From: Pontibacter ummariensis
GTDB lineage: Bacteria; Bacteroidota; Bacteroidia; Cytophagales; Hymenobacteraceae
Direction: 5' to 3'
Assembly: GCF_900188175.1 (NCBI RefSeq)
Contig: NZ_FZOQ01000003.1
Location: forward strand, 62,001-126,000
Length of the DNA stretch: 64,000 bases
The notes beneath the pieces were generated by a model. That model saw only the letters and a program-made list of their open reading frames with translations, was not told where the DNA came from and searched no databases. This document shows positions 26,094-34,737 of this stretch, piece by piece; position 1 is the first letter of the stretch, and every line of letters begins with the position of its first letter. The position numbers and the translations under genes were made by a program.

Positions 26094-26502
26094 TCTGGGA
26101 AGGGACTATGTTGAAAATGAGCTGTACCTTTTTGCCGTCTTCCATAAAGTTAACTTCGTCGCAAAGGTTCTGCATTAAAAAGATGCCGCGACCACCAGGG
26201 TTCTCTAAGTTTTCTGGTGCGGTTGGGTCCGGTAGGTTCTCGTAGTCAAAGCCGGGGCCTTCGTCCTCTACTTCAAACAACAATTTGTTCTCCTCTACTT
26301 GCAGGGTGAGGTACACGTTCTTGTCTTTGTCAAACTTATTTCCGTGGCGGATGGCATTGTTTACAGATTCCGTTACGGCAACCATAATATTGCCATAGAT
26401 ATCATCTTCGAAGTCGAACTCTTCTTTAGAGTTATCGATAAAGCTTTCTATTACTCGGATGTTCTCGATTAGGGAAGGAATCTGAATTTTAACCTGATTC
26501 AT
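26077..26502 (-). CDS. RsbW-like ATP-binding protein (HATPase_c)
   Basis: A 141-residue stand-alone GHKL ATPase domain, like anti-sigma-factor kinases of the RsbW/SpoIIAB type. The N box reads VAVTESVNNAIRHGNK (about 40-56), the G1 box is VEDEGPGFDYENLPDP (about 88-103), and the G2 box NPGGRGIFLMQNLCDEV follows. There is no sensor or transmembrane part. In Bacteroidota such genes often sit without a cognate sigma factor or STAS antagonist, and none is visible here. It may sequester an unlinked regulator by ATP-dependent phosphorylation. It overlaps ybeY by 17 nt and is the second gene of the DUF4175-ATPase-ybeY-mnmG run. Confidence 0.82.
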   Translation of the reverse strand: MNQVKIQIPSLIENIRVIESFIDNSKEEFDFEDDIYGNIMVAVTESVNNAIRHGNKFDKDKNVYLTLQVEENKLLFEVEDEGPGFDYENLPDPTAPENLENPGGRGIFLMQNLCDEVNFMEDGKKVQLIFNIVPSQNGSSN

Positions 26503-26535
26503 ATTAATCGTTAAGTGTAAAAATAGGTGCTGTTT

Positions 26536-29500
26536 TTATTTGCTAATGTTTTGGAAGTACTCGTTTACCTTCTGCTTATAATACGGAGAAAGCGCAGGTG
26601 GTATGGTTTTGAGCAATTCGGTTTGCTTTTCTTTTGCCTTTAAATACTTTTCAAACGAAGGCGGTACCTGGCGGGCTATCTCCTGTGCGGTCTTAGCCTC
26701 ACGCTTATTGTCCAACTCACGCTCTTTAACAGACTTCTCAGCCTCTAGCAGGCGGGTCAGGATCTCGCGCTGTCGCATGATGGTTTGTTCAGTCAAACGT
26801 TTATTAACGAGATCAGTCTCGCTTTGTTCCATCATCTTGCTGATATTTCCCAGGTCACCGTTCTGACCATTCTCGCCGGGTTTTTTACCCTGTTTCTCCA
26901 GCTCTTTCAGTGCATTACGAAGGGCCTCTTGCTCTGCAGCCAATTTAGCTAATTCTTCAGAAAGTGCCTTGCCTGACTTGCCACCTTTTTTCAAATCATC
27001 AATTTTTTTGTTCAATTGTTGCTGCAATTCTCCTAAGTTGCCGGGCTGGGGTTTATTTCCTTTCTGCTTCCCAGCCATGTTCCCCTGCATTTGCTGCATA
27101 GCTTGTTGCATCTGCTTCAGGGCATCGTTCAGCATCAGGGCCAGGTTGTTCATACTCGTCATGGCTAGCTGTTGTTGCACGTTTGCTTTGCCCACATTCC
27201 GGTCCCGGAGCTCCTGCACGCTGTTGTCCATGCTCTGGTTCATGGCGGCCACCTCCCGTGTTACGAATGACTGAATCTGGAAGACTTTCTGGGCAAGTGC
27301 AAAGAGGCTGTCTTCTACCACCTGGGCATTGTCTTTTAAGCTAAGTTGCTGCTGCGATAAGGTGATAAAGCGGGGGTCGCTCTGGTTAACACCCCGGAAC
27401 TGTTTCATCAGGTCCTCCTGGTCAAAGGAAAGCTTGATGAGGTTCTCTAGAATGTCGCGGAGATTGTCCAGGTTCTGCTGCATACCGGACATGCTCATGC
27501 TGCTTTTCATCTGTTCCATTTGCTGGGCCATTTGCTGCATCTTCTCCCCTGCCTTCTGCTGCGACTCACTGGCTTTCTTGTTTTGGTTCTTTTGCAGCTG
27601 CTCCTGGCTCTGCTGCATCTGCTGCTCTACATTTTGCTGGTCCTGCTGCTGTTGCTGCTCGTCCATCTGATTCTGGTTGGCCAGCTTCTCATTCAGGTCC
27701 TTGAGCTCCTTCATCTGCTCCTTTACCTCATTGAACTCCTGCTGCAACTCTTCCTGCTGCTCCTGCAGTTGTTGGTTGCCCTCCTGCTTTTGCTCTGTTT
27801 TATCAGCTAGCTGCTTTTGCTCTTTGGCCATTTCCTCCAACTGGCTGGCAACATTGTCCAGCTTTTGCTCAAACTGGAGTTGCTTGAACAATTCAAGTGC
27901 CCGCTCCAGCTCACGCTCAAAGTTCTTCTCGCGGTTGTCGAGTTTGCTGAGTAGCTTCTGCAGTTCGGTGTCGTTTGGCTTTTGCTGTTGTAGCAGCTTT
28001 TCCAGTTCTTCGTACAGCTTCTTTGTTTCGGGGTCCAGCAGGTCCTCCATCAGCTTCTGCAGCTGCTGGGCCTTTTCAGCTAACTGCTGGTCCTGTTCGC
28101 TGAGCATGTTTTGCTTTTTGTTCAGCTCATCAAAGAGCTCCTTCATTTGAGAGATGTCCTGCTCCAGTTGCTTTTTCTTGGCCATCAGGTCCTCCAGTTG
28201 CTTTTTATCCTGCCAGTTCAGATCCGTTTTGGTTTTCATCTTCTCTTCTGACCGCGATAGCTCCTGTTCCAGCTGCTGTGCTTTCTTCAGGGTGCTGCTC
28301 ATCTGGCTGGCGATGGACTGGGAGTTGCTGTCCAGCTCTTTCTGCAGTTCCCGCTTGTCTGGCACCTTGAGTTCATACGTGCGGGTACGGGCAGATTTAG
28401 GACCATGGATGCCGTCATTATCCCATACCTGCACGAAGTACTCCAGCTGATCCCCTGGCTGCATGCCCAGGGAGGCTGTGTTCCACTCGTAGTAATAGGT
28501 TTGGTTGGTCTGCTGCCGGTTAAGCGGTAAAGCCTGGCTTTTATAGTTAGCCTGTGGGTTTCTGTCGTTGTTAACGCGGTAGTACAGCGCCAGGCGCGTT
28601 AAGCCATAGTCGTCGGATACATCCCCTCCCAGTACCAGAAAGGTGTACAGGGCGGTGTCCTGAAACTGCTCCAGACTGATCTGTGGATGACGGTCTGGGA
28701 TAGTCGTAATCTGGTAATTGATCTTCTCTTTATTATCGCTGTGCTTGTTGCGCAGCTTAATACTGTAGTTCTGGCTCTTGTTTATTTCCTTGCTGGCACT
28801 AAAGCTATCCCCATCCTTCTTAGCCGCCAGCGTTTCAGCTGGCTCCTCAAAGTTCAGGTTCATGCTTTCTGTTTCGGTGGCGGTAAAGTTCCAGGTCACG
28901 GTACTTCCTTCCGGCACACTGGCATTACCCGTGTTCTGTACCACCTCCGGCGCTCGCTTGAGGTAGTCAGGATAGGCTATTAGCATCTGAAAATCCTTCA
29001 GGTTCGGACGCGACAGCAAAGCGAGGGTGTATTCATCAGACATAAAATCTGACCCTTCTAATTGAAAGTTGACAGGCTTTTGAGGCTGTTTGAACGTGTA
29101 GGTGTAAAGGCCGCTGGCATTTTGTGTTAGCTTTTGCCTACGACCATTGTAATTGATAAAGATCTCGCTGGGTATAGCTTTGCCGTCCACCCCTACCAGC
29201 AGCTCATAATCCTCTCCACGGTAGGTCTGCAACGCATCGTTCTGAACCACAAACGTAAAAGGAGCCTGAGGCGTATAATGCCTTTTATAATGAATGATGC
29301 GTTCGGTGCCCTGCACGAAGATCGTAGGGTAAACCAGTGCAATGAGCAGGGCAATAAATGCGGGAAGAGCGACGTATTTAAGGAGCGGCTTGTTCTCCCT
29401 ATAGCTGACCGCATCGCCAAAACGGAAATTTAGCAGCTGCCCCGTGCGTTGTTCAATACTGGCTGCAATTAGCGCATTGGTCCTGTCCTGGTTCCGGAGC

Positions 29501-29847
29501 TGGATAGCGTTCAGTAGTTTGTCCCGTATCTCCGGGTAATGGGAGCCAACCTTTGTTGCCGCCTGCTCATCAGACAGTACACGCCGTAACCTTGTAATGG
29601 CCGATAAAGGTAAGGCAATCCACCGCACGAATACATAGACCACCAGGGCAACAAATGAGAAGAGCAGGAAAGCGCGTACGTAAACCGGAAAGTAGAACAG
29701 GTACTCCAGCAAGCTGTACACGATGTAAATAGAAAGCAGGAGCCCAACCGCAAAAATGCTACCCCGCAATAGCATGTTGAGGTAGAACTTCTGCTTGAAC
29801 TCCTGCAGCTGATGCAGCAACTGATCGAGTGCATCGGTATGTTTCAT
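26536..29847 (-). CDS. DUF4175-family membrane protein with Gln-rich coiled coil
   Basis: A 1103-residue membrane-anchored protein. Two TMs lie at about 25-75 and one near 150-170. A beta-rich periplasmic-type region follows (about 185-480, with VSDDYGLTRLALYYRVNND), then a long coiled coil from about 490 to 1000. That coiled coil is extremely rich in Gln, Glu, Lys and Leu, so the minus-strand DNA is full of CAG/GAG codons. The layout matches DUF4175 proteins of Bacteroidota and Alphaproteobacteria. No enzymatic motif is seen; a role in the envelope is inferred. It precedes the anti-sigma-like ATPase by 33 nt. Confidence 0.82.
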   Translation of the reverse strand: MKHTDALDQLLHQLQEFKQKFYLNMLLRGSIFAVGLLLSIYIVYSLLEYLFYFPVYVRAFLLFSFVALVVYVFVRWIALPLSAITRLRRVLSDEQAATKVGSHYPEIRDKLLNAIQLRNQDRTNALIAASIEQRTGQLLNFRFGDAVSYRENKPLLKYVALPAFIALLIALVYPTIFVQGTERIIHYKRHYTPQAPFTFVVQNDALQTYRGEDYELLVGVDGKAIPSEIFINYNGRRQKLTQNASGLYTYTFKQPQKPVNFQLEGSDFMSDEYTLALLSRPNLKDFQMLIAYPDYLKRAPEVVQNTGNASVPEGSTVTWNFTATETESMNLNFEEPAETLAAKKDGDSFSASKEINKSQNYSIKLRNKHSDNKEKINYQITTIPDRHPQISLEQFQDTALYTFLVLGGDVSDDYGLTRLALYYRVNNDRNPQANYKSQALPLNRQQTNQTYYYEWNTASLGMQPGDQLEYFVQVWDNDGIHGPKSARTRTYELKVPDKRELQKELDSNSQSIASQMSSTLKKAQQLEQELSRSEEKMKTKTDLNWQDKKQLEDLMAKKKQLEQDISQMKELFDELNKKQNMLSEQDQQLAEKAQQLQKLMEDLLDPETKKLYEELEKLLQQQKPNDTELQKLLSKLDNREKNFERELERALELFKQLQFEQKLDNVASQLEEMAKEQKQLADKTEQKQEGNQQLQEQQEELQQEFNEVKEQMKELKDLNEKLANQNQMDEQQQQQDQQNVEQQMQQSQEQLQKNQNKKASESQQKAGEKMQQMAQQMEQMKSSMSMSGMQQNLDNLRDILENLIKLSFDQEDLMKQFRGVNQSDPRFITLSQQQLSLKDNAQVVEDSLFALAQKVFQIQSFVTREVAAMNQSMDNSVQELRDRNVGKANVQQQLAMTSMNNLALMLNDALKQMQQAMQQMQGNMAGKQKGNKPQPGNLGELQQQLNKKIDDLKKGGKSGKALSEELAKLAAEQEALRNALKELEKQGKKPGENGQNGDLGNISKMMEQSETDLVNKRLTEQTIMRQREILTRLLEAEKSVKERELDNKREAKTAQEIARQVPPSFEKYLKAKEKQTELLKTIPPALSPYYKQKVNEYFQNISK

Positions 29848-29948
29848 GGTATACTCCTTAGATAATTAGGGCATGGCGGCTATTTTGTAAGATAACGAAA
29901 TCCTGACTAAGACTTTGTGTACTAGTATGAAAAGTGCTTGTTATGCCT

Positions 29949-29981
29949 CTAAAGTATAAACTGCTTTTGCCTATACTTTAG
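29949..29981 (-). terminator. AT-rich hairpin after xth
   Basis: CTAAAGTATA (29949-29958) pairs perfectly with TATACTTTAG (29972-29981), 13-nt loop, 11 nt beyond the xth stop. There is no clear T-run, so termination is only suggested. Confidence 0.4.
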
Positions 29982-29991
29982 TATGTCTCCC

Positions 29992-30753
29992 CTACTCCAG
30001 CTCCAGCAGCACAGGGCAATGGTCTGAGTGTTTTGCTTCGGTAAGAATGGCAGCTCTTTTCAGCCTGTCGCGCAGGTTATCGGTCGCCATGTTATAATCA
30101 ATACGCCAACCAAGATTTTTGTTGCGTGCCCCGGCCCGATAACTCCACCAGGTATAGTTATGTGGCTCTTGGTTAAAGTGACGGAAGGTGTCTATGAAGC
30201 CGCTCTCCACCAGTCTGCCCAGCCACTCACGCTCCTCGGGCAGAAAGCCGGAGCTGTTGGCATTAGACTTCGGATTGTGGATGTCGATGGGCTTATGGCA
30301 GATGTTGTAATCGCCGCACACGATCAGGCCCGGAAGTTGCTGCTTCACATCATTGATATAGGCGAAGAAGTCTTCCATCCACTGAAATTTAAAGCCTTGT
30401 CGCTCCTCTCCGCTTGATCCGGACGGCATGTACACGCTCATCACCGATACATCGTTATAGTCGGCCCGCAACACGCGGCCTTCTATATCATAGCACTCGA
30501 TGCCACAGCCTACTTCTACGTGCTTTGGCTCCTCTTTGGATAAAATGGCCACACCGCTATAGCCTTTTTTAACGGCAGGGTGCAGGTATACATGGTAACC
30601 CATTTCTTCGAACAGGCCTTTGTCAAACTTCGACGCATCGGCCTTGATCTCCTGCAGGCAAAGAACATCAGGATTAGCGGCTTTTAGCCACTCGGCAAAG
30701 CCTTTGGTAAGGGCGGCACGAATGCCATTCACATTATAGGTAATAATTCTCAT
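29992..30753 (-). CDS. xth: Exodeoxyribonuclease III
   Basis: This 253-residue cytoplasmic AP endonuclease/3'-5' exonuclease works in base-excision repair. The N-terminus MRIITYNVNGIRAALTKGF has the family's NxNGxR motif, followed by CLQEIKA with the metal-binding Glu. The central ILSKEEP, CGDYNICHKPIDIHNPK (catalytic Asp and Asn), and the final KHSDHCPVLLEL (catalytic Asp-His) are all intact. I use the ATG at 30753 rather than 30774, as the family starts directly at MRIITYN. It stands alone, with intergenic gaps of more than 140 nt on both sides. Confidence 0.95.
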   Translation of the reverse strand: MRIITYNVNGIRAALTKGFAEWLKAANPDVLCLQEIKADASKFDKGLFEEMGYHVYLHPAVKKGYSGVAILSKEEPKHVEVGCGIECYDIEGRVLRADYNDVSVMSVYMPSGSSGEERQGFKFQWMEDFFAYINDVKQQLPGLIVCGDYNICHKPIDIHNPKSNANSSGFLPEEREWLGRLVESGFIDTFRHFNQEPHNYTWWSYRAGARNKNLGWRIDYNMATDNLRDRLKRAAILTEAKHSDHCPVLLELE

Positions 30754-30916
30754 GGGTGATGTTAGGGTGAACAAGTAGCACAGAATCGGGTAGCACGCTT
30801 TTACTTCTTGCCTATGTCCTTTGTCAGGAGTAAAAGCGATGAAATCAGCACCAGGTTAAGGATTCTATGTTTCATCTGATTTTAAGTAAGCCGTGCTACC
30901 TGATCCGCAGTATGTG

Positions 30917-31282
30917 CTAGGCACCTGGATTCTGTATTTCGTTGAATTTGTTAAAGTACTCTATTACATGCCACCGGAGCATTTTCTCCTGCTCCTTCAG
31001 ATTGGCGAACGGGATAGGTTTGATTGCTTTAAAGTGAGGCCAGCCCTCTTCGTCGCGCCCCGTGAATTCGTAGAAGCCAGAGAGGCTGAATACCCGGCAG
31101 GTGGCAATGTGCATCAGGTCCTGCTTCTCCTCTTTCGTAAACTCCCGGACGCCCATGCCCAGCTCCTGTATCCCAATCAGAAACAGGATGGCGTTCATAT
31201 CCGGCTTTTTACCGAAGCGCTTCATCAGGTCAGCACGCAGTTGCGTCCAGTTGTGGTCTAAATTTTCACTGTCGTAGTTCAT
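30917..31282 (-). CDS. Conserved hypothetical protein
   Basis: A soluble 121-residue protein starting MNYDSENLDHNWTQLRADLMKRFGKKPDMNAILFLIG. It has no signal peptide or cysteine pair. GIQELGMGVREFTKEEKQDLMHIATCRVFS and GRDEEGWPHFKAI are the most patterned stretches. I recognise it as a conserved Bacteroidota protein without known function. The ATG at 31282 fits better than that at 31321, whose extra 13 residues look random. It follows the CMD-family gene on the same strand by 59 nt, so the two may be an operon. Confidence 0.7.
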   Translation of the reverse strand: MNYDSENLDHNWTQLRADLMKRFGKKPDMNAILFLIGIQELGMGVREFTKEEKQDLMHIATCRVFSLSGFYEFTGRDEEGWPHFKAIKPIPFANLKEQEKMLRWHVIEYFNKFNEIQNPGA

Positions 31283-31340
31283 AGGTAGCGTTGATACTTG
31301 CTGTATTTGTAGATACAACAAACAGGTATCCTGAAATAGT

Positions 31341-31694
31341 TTACTCAGCGCTGCCGCGTTCCTTTAGCTCCTCCCAGTACTCCACGGCTCTTCTGAAGTG
31401 TGGGATCACGATAGAGCCGCCTACCAGATTGGCAATGGAGAATACCTCCATGATCTGCTCGTCTGTTACGCCCTCTTCGTAGCACTTGCCTACATGGTAT
31501 TTAATGCAGTCGTCGCAGCGTAGTACCATAGAGGCCACCAAGCCTAACATCTCTTTCGTTTTTACGTCCAGGGCACCGTCCATATAGGTATTGGTGTCGA
31601 GGTTGAAAAAGCGTTTGATTACTTTATTGTCGTAAGACATGATGCGCTCGTTCATGCGCTTCCGGTAGTCATTGAATTCTTCTACTAAGCTCAT
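31341..31694 (-). CDS. Carboxymuconolactone decarboxylase-family (AhpD-like) protein
   Basis: A 117-residue all-helical protein of the CMD/AhpD family. The active-site motif is CDDCIKYHVGKCYEEG at about 60-75, with the CxxC pair and the downstream His that in AhpD give thiol-disulfide/peroxidatic activity. Length and the motif's context (LVASMVLRCDDC) fit single-domain CMD proteins used in antioxidant defence, not the true decarboxylase, which lacks this Cys pair. No ahpC or aromatic-degradation gene is near. It shares a strand with the 121-residue hypothetical gene downstream. Confidence 0.88.
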   Translation of the reverse strand: MSLVEEFNDYRKRMNERIMSYDNKVIKRFFNLDTNTYMDGALDVKTKEMLGLVASMVLRCDDCIKYHVGKCYEEGVTDEQIMEVFSIANLVGGSIVIPHFRRAVEYWEELKERGSAE

Positions 31695-31784
31695 TGTTAT
31701 GTGTTCTATTGCTAAAAGGCTGTAAGATATGTATCTATTTTACGCGAAGTTAACCAGAATATTCTAAACCGGCTCCTGACCTAA

Positions 31785-32477
31785 ATGTTTGAAGACCTGC
31801 TGTCCTTGCTCTTCCCGGAGAGTTGCTATGCCTGCGACGGGGCTTTAGTTCGTGGCGAGAAGTGTATTTGTACCAGCTGCAATGCCAAATTGCCTTACAC
31901 GGACTTTCATGTGCACGGGGCCACAGAGCTTAACCCACTACAGCGGCGGTTCTGGGGAAAAGTGCCGGTACGTTTTGCCTTCTCATATTTTTACTTTGTC
32001 CCAAAGGGCCGGGTACAAAGGCTGTTACATAAGCTAAAGTACAAGGGGGTGCAGGAACTTGGGGAGCACCTGGGGCAACGGTACGGCTCCCTCCTCTCCA
32101 ACTACCAGTATGCCCAGCACTTCGATTTACTGGTGCCCGTGCCCTTGCACAAGTATAAGCTGCGAAGGCGGGGGTACAATCAGTCTGATGTCTTTGCGAA
32201 GGGGCTGGCAGAGGCCCTGCAGTTACCATGGAGCAGTAATGTTTTGGTCCGGAAGGTAGCCTCCTCCTCTCAAACCCGAAAGAGCCGGCTAGAGCGCTGG
32301 CAAAATGTGGAGGAGGTGTTTCAGGTACGGCAGGCGCAGACAGCGGCAGTACAGGACAAGCGCATTTTACTGGTGGATGATGTGCTAACGACCGGGGCTA
32401 CCCTGGAAGCCTGCGCCGTTGTGCTGTTAGCAGCAGGCGCAGCTGAGGTAAGTATAGTGACCATAGCGGCGGCCTAG
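31785..32477 (+). CDS. comF: ComF-family amidophosphoribosyltransferase-like protein
   Basis: A 230-residue protein of the ComF family, which in other bacteria is needed for DNA uptake during transformation. The N-terminal zinc finger is CYACDG...CICTSC (about 11-32). The C-terminal phosphoribosyltransferase domain has the PRPP loop ILLVDDVLTTGATL at about 194-207. The intervening RRRGYNQSDVFAKGLAEAL block is the ComF hallmark. Whether this organism is competent is unknown; ComF is widespread and may also have a general DNA-processing role. The gene is alone on the plus strand, flanked by minus-strand genes. Confidence 0.92.
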   Translation: MFEDLLSLLFPESCYACDGALVRGEKCICTSCNAKLPYTDFHVHGATELNPLQRRFWGKVPVRFAFSYFYFVPKGRVQRLLHKLKYKGVQELGEHLGQRYGSLLSNYQYAQHFDLLVPVPLHKYKLRRRGYNQSDVFAKGLAEALQLPWSSNVLVRKVASSSQTRKSRLERWQNVEEVFQVRQAQTAAVQDKRILLVDDVLTTGATLEACAVVLLAAGAAEVSIVTIAAA

Positions 32478-32532
32478 AAAGCGTAGGGACTATTTTCGCC
32501 TGGGCCTTTTTCCTGTTAATGCTCCTTTACGA

Positions 32533-32886
32533 TTAGAGAAAGTTCAGCTGCGATCTTAGCGCCTGTTTCCCTTCCTTTAGTGTCGGCATCAGGGCAAACA
32601 CATGAAACATCTCATCGTACTCCTCATACTGTACGTCTACCTGCGCCTCTGTTAGCCGCTGAACGAACTTCCGGTTGTCCCACAAAAAGCCTTCTGCGGT
32701 ACCAATCTGTATTAGTGTGGGCAGGAGCCCTTTTACATTTCCATAGATTGGTGAAACCAATGGGTTTGTAAGGTCTTGCTCCTGCACGTACTTCCTGGTG
32801 GAGTCCTTTACATCCTCTAAGGGGAGCATGATGTCTTTATCAGCCGTAAGTGCTATGGCAGGGTTGCTCATCGAAAGGTCTAGCCA
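32533..32886 (-). pseudogene. C-terminal remnant of an alpha/beta-hydrolase (HSL-type esterase)
   Basis: The frame encodes the C-terminal third of a hormone-sensitive-lipase-type esterase. WLDLSMSNPAIA is like the SPWLDLTMS region of the family, then DKDIMLPLEDV, LPTLIQIGTAEGFLWDN with the region of the catalytic Asp, and YDEMFHVFALM with the catalytic His. The N-terminal lid, the oxyanion HGG and the GDSAGG nucleophile are missing. Homology begins right at the 3' end of the DUF4265 gene, whose stop codon TAG (32880-32882) overlaps the fragment in another frame. The ATG at 32871 could still give a 112-residue product, but it would lack the nucleophile. A deletion that joined the two genes is the simplest reading. 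Confidence 0.75.
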
Positions 32887-33359
32887 GCCTCGGTCTGCTC
32901 CCGGTGTATGTCCGACAAGCTGGGTTCTGCATACTCAATCTCCTCCTGCTGCTCCAGCTCATCAAGCAGGTCTTTTACTACGGCATAGTTTACACCTACT
33001 GGAACTTCAAGCACAAAAAAGTCTTCGTTTACCTCTTCCGACACACAGCCTAGCTGGGCGAATTGCTTCCGCAGGTCTAGCAATGGTGTCTGCTCATTCT
33101 GCCGAATTACTTGTATGGTGGAGTTACCAGAGGGTGTAACCGTTTCCTGGTACACCAGTGCCTCCTCCATCTTGTCGTAAACGGCCCGTACAACGTCCTC
33201 TGTAGCAATAAGCGGGACATAAGAAGGAATGCTGTCTATTTTATATAGATCCTGTGCGGCATCTACTTCGACAGCCCAGAGGGTTTCGGTCATTTCTCTG
33301 TCAAAGATTTCACTGTAAAACCGAAAAATTATTTTGGAAGATTGTTTATTCTCGCTCAT
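32880..33359 (-). CDS. DUF4265-type protein
   Basis: A 159-residue soluble acidic protein. The opening KIIFRFYSEIFDREMTETLWA and then YKIDSIPSYVPLIATEDVVRA follow the DUF4265 pattern, as does SGNSTIQVI. The C-terminal half (LGCVSEEVNEDFFVLEVPV) may be a small ferredoxin-like fold. Function unknown. Its last residues (about ten, REQTEAG and just before) lie at the junction with the esterase remnant, so the original C-terminus may have been changed. It begins just past the terminator of the gldJ-like gene (33386-33423). Confidence 0.75.
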   Translation of the reverse strand: MSENKQSSKIIFRFYSEIFDREMTETLWAVEVDAAQDLYKIDSIPSYVPLIATEDVVRAVYDKMEEALVYQETVTPSGNSTIQVIRQNEQTPLLDLRKQFAQLGCVSEEVNEDFFVLEVPVGVNYAVVKDLLDELEQQEEIEYAEPSLSDIHREQTEAG

Positions 33360-33385
33360 GCGTCAAAGAAACAGGATTAGGTATA

Positions 33386-33423
33386 AATAGAAAAGCCCGG
33401 AACTGCTTCCGGGCTTTTCTATT
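33386..33423 (-). terminator. Terminator of the gldJ-like gene
   Basis: A perfect 17-bp stem (33386-33402 with 33407-33423), loop CTGC, GC-rich core and T-run, 20 nt after the stop at 33443. Confidence 0.85.
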
Positions 33424-33442
33424 GTGAAATAACTTTTATCGC

Positions 33443-34675
33443 TTAGTGATTTGAACCGGTGTTGATCATGGCGCAACGGAAACCGATTGTAGCGGTAGAT
33501 GAATCCTGTGCCATGAAGCGGCGTGTGCCAGGAGACAACCAGTACGCTACGTCTTTCCAGGATCCGCCTTTGTAAACACGCACCTCGTTGTTGATCAGGG
33601 AGTGGAATCCTTCGCTGGAGTCATAGTTCTCAGCAGCATCCTGATAACCATCCCTGCGGAAAGGGTTCAGGTCTTCAACATCCTGATAAGAGAGCGGGCG
33701 GTAAACATCCTGCACCCACTCGTTTACGTTACCAGCCATGTTATAAAGGCCGAAGTCGTTTGGCGGGTAGCTGTAGATATAGTCTGTAATCATCGCGCCG
33801 TCATTCAGGGCGCCGGCTATACCCGCATAGTCACCACGACCACGCTTAAAGTTTGCCATAAATTTACCCATCTGCTTGCCGTACGGATTACGTACCTGAT
33901 GGCCATCCCATGGATAAATACGGCGGTTATTTTGGTTTTCATCTTCAGAGTACTGAGTTCCGATCATAGCCTGCGCCGCGTACTCCCACTCTGCCTCAGT
34001 TGGGAGACGGTAGTTCGGCAGTACATAGCCAGACTCTATGGATGGAGTTGAGCCTTCAGCTGGAGCCTCTTCGTCTCCACCTCCACCTCCAAATAAGCCT
34101 CTCTTGCCACCTCCGTTTGCTCTTGAGGCAAGATTCTCGTTAACCTTGGCTGTACGCCAGATCGCATAGTCATTCGCCTGCAGCCAGCTTACGCCCACAA
34201 CCGGGAAGAAGCGGAAACCAGGATAACGAAGGTAATACGTTACATAAGGGTCGTTGAAAGAAAGCTGGCGAGACCAAACCGTTGTATCTGGTAAAGCAGC
34301 TGTATACACCTCTGGCAAAGAGTCCTGCTTTAGGTAGTGCAGGTATTCCAGCCAGTGAATGTTCGCCACCTCCGTTTCATCCATGTAAAAAGAAGCAACC
34401 GTTACGGTACGCTCCATATTATCACGGGTCATGGCAATATCCTCTTCCATAGAACCTAGCACAGCGCGGCCACCTTCAATAAATACCAAGCCAGGGCCAC
34501 CCTGAATGTCAGCGTAGTCTGCCACATTGAAAGCGTTTTCATCCTCCCCGTACTCGATACCAGTAGCAGTACTGTATTCGCCTGGGTATGTGCTTGTTGG
34601 CTGTCCTCCTTTAGAGCAGGAAGCGAGAAGAGCTCCTCCTACAACCGCAGCTGATAAATACTTAATTAACTTCAT
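33443..34675 (-). CDS. gldJ: Gliding-motility/type IX secretion lipoprotein, GldJ-like
   Basis: A 410-residue lipoprotein of the formylglycine-generating-enzyme fold. The signal peptide ends in LLASC (Cys at about 20). The FGE-type domain follows: GLVFIEGGRAVLGSMEED, then SFYMDETEVANIHWLEYL, VVGVSWLQANDYAIWRTAKVNE, and YRLPTEAEWEYAAQA. The wording of these motifs, including PEVYTAALPDTTVW, follows GldJ more closely than GldK. In Flavobacterium, GldJ is needed for gliding and for stability of the type IX secretion system at the outer membrane. The Gly-rich stretch near 195-207 is a loop insertion. The next gene upstream on the same strand encodes a PorP/SprF protein, in keeping with T9SS context. 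GldK is the alternative call. Confidence 0.85.
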   Translation of the reverse strand: MKLIKYLSAAVVGGALLASCSKGGQPTSTYPGEYSTATGIEYGEDENAFNVADYADIQGGPGLVFIEGGRAVLGSMEEDIAMTRDNMERTVTVASFYMDETEVANIHWLEYLHYLKQDSLPEVYTAALPDTTVWSRQLSFNDPYVTYYLRYPGFRFFPVVGVSWLQANDYAIWRTAKVNENLASRANGGGKRGLFGGGGGDEEAPAEGSTPSIESGYVLPNYRLPTEAEWEYAAQAMIGTQYSEDENQNNRRIYPWDGHQVRNPYGKQMGKFMANFKRGRGDYAGIAGALNDGAMITDYIYSYPPNDFGLYNMAGNVNEWVQDVYRPLSYQDVEDLNPFRRDGYQDAAENYDSSEGFHSLINNEVRVYKGGSWKDVAYWLSPGTRRFMAQDSSTATIGFRCAMINTGSNH

Positions 34676-34737
34676 AAATAGTACCCAATTAAGATAAGGT
34701 TCTTGTAACGTAGTTTAATATGCAATTATAAATAAAA

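Noticed and set aside
27470..28150. Gln-codon tandem tract as a microsatellite or mobile repeat
   Set aside because: The CAG/CTG bias is explained by the Gln/Leu/Glu coiled coil of the DUF4175 protein; the units are not exact tandem copies.
30789..30900. Inverted repeat GGTAGCACG/CGTGCTACC around the xth leader
   Set aside because: Only 9 bp with a 94-nt gap and no T-run; close to what chance would give.
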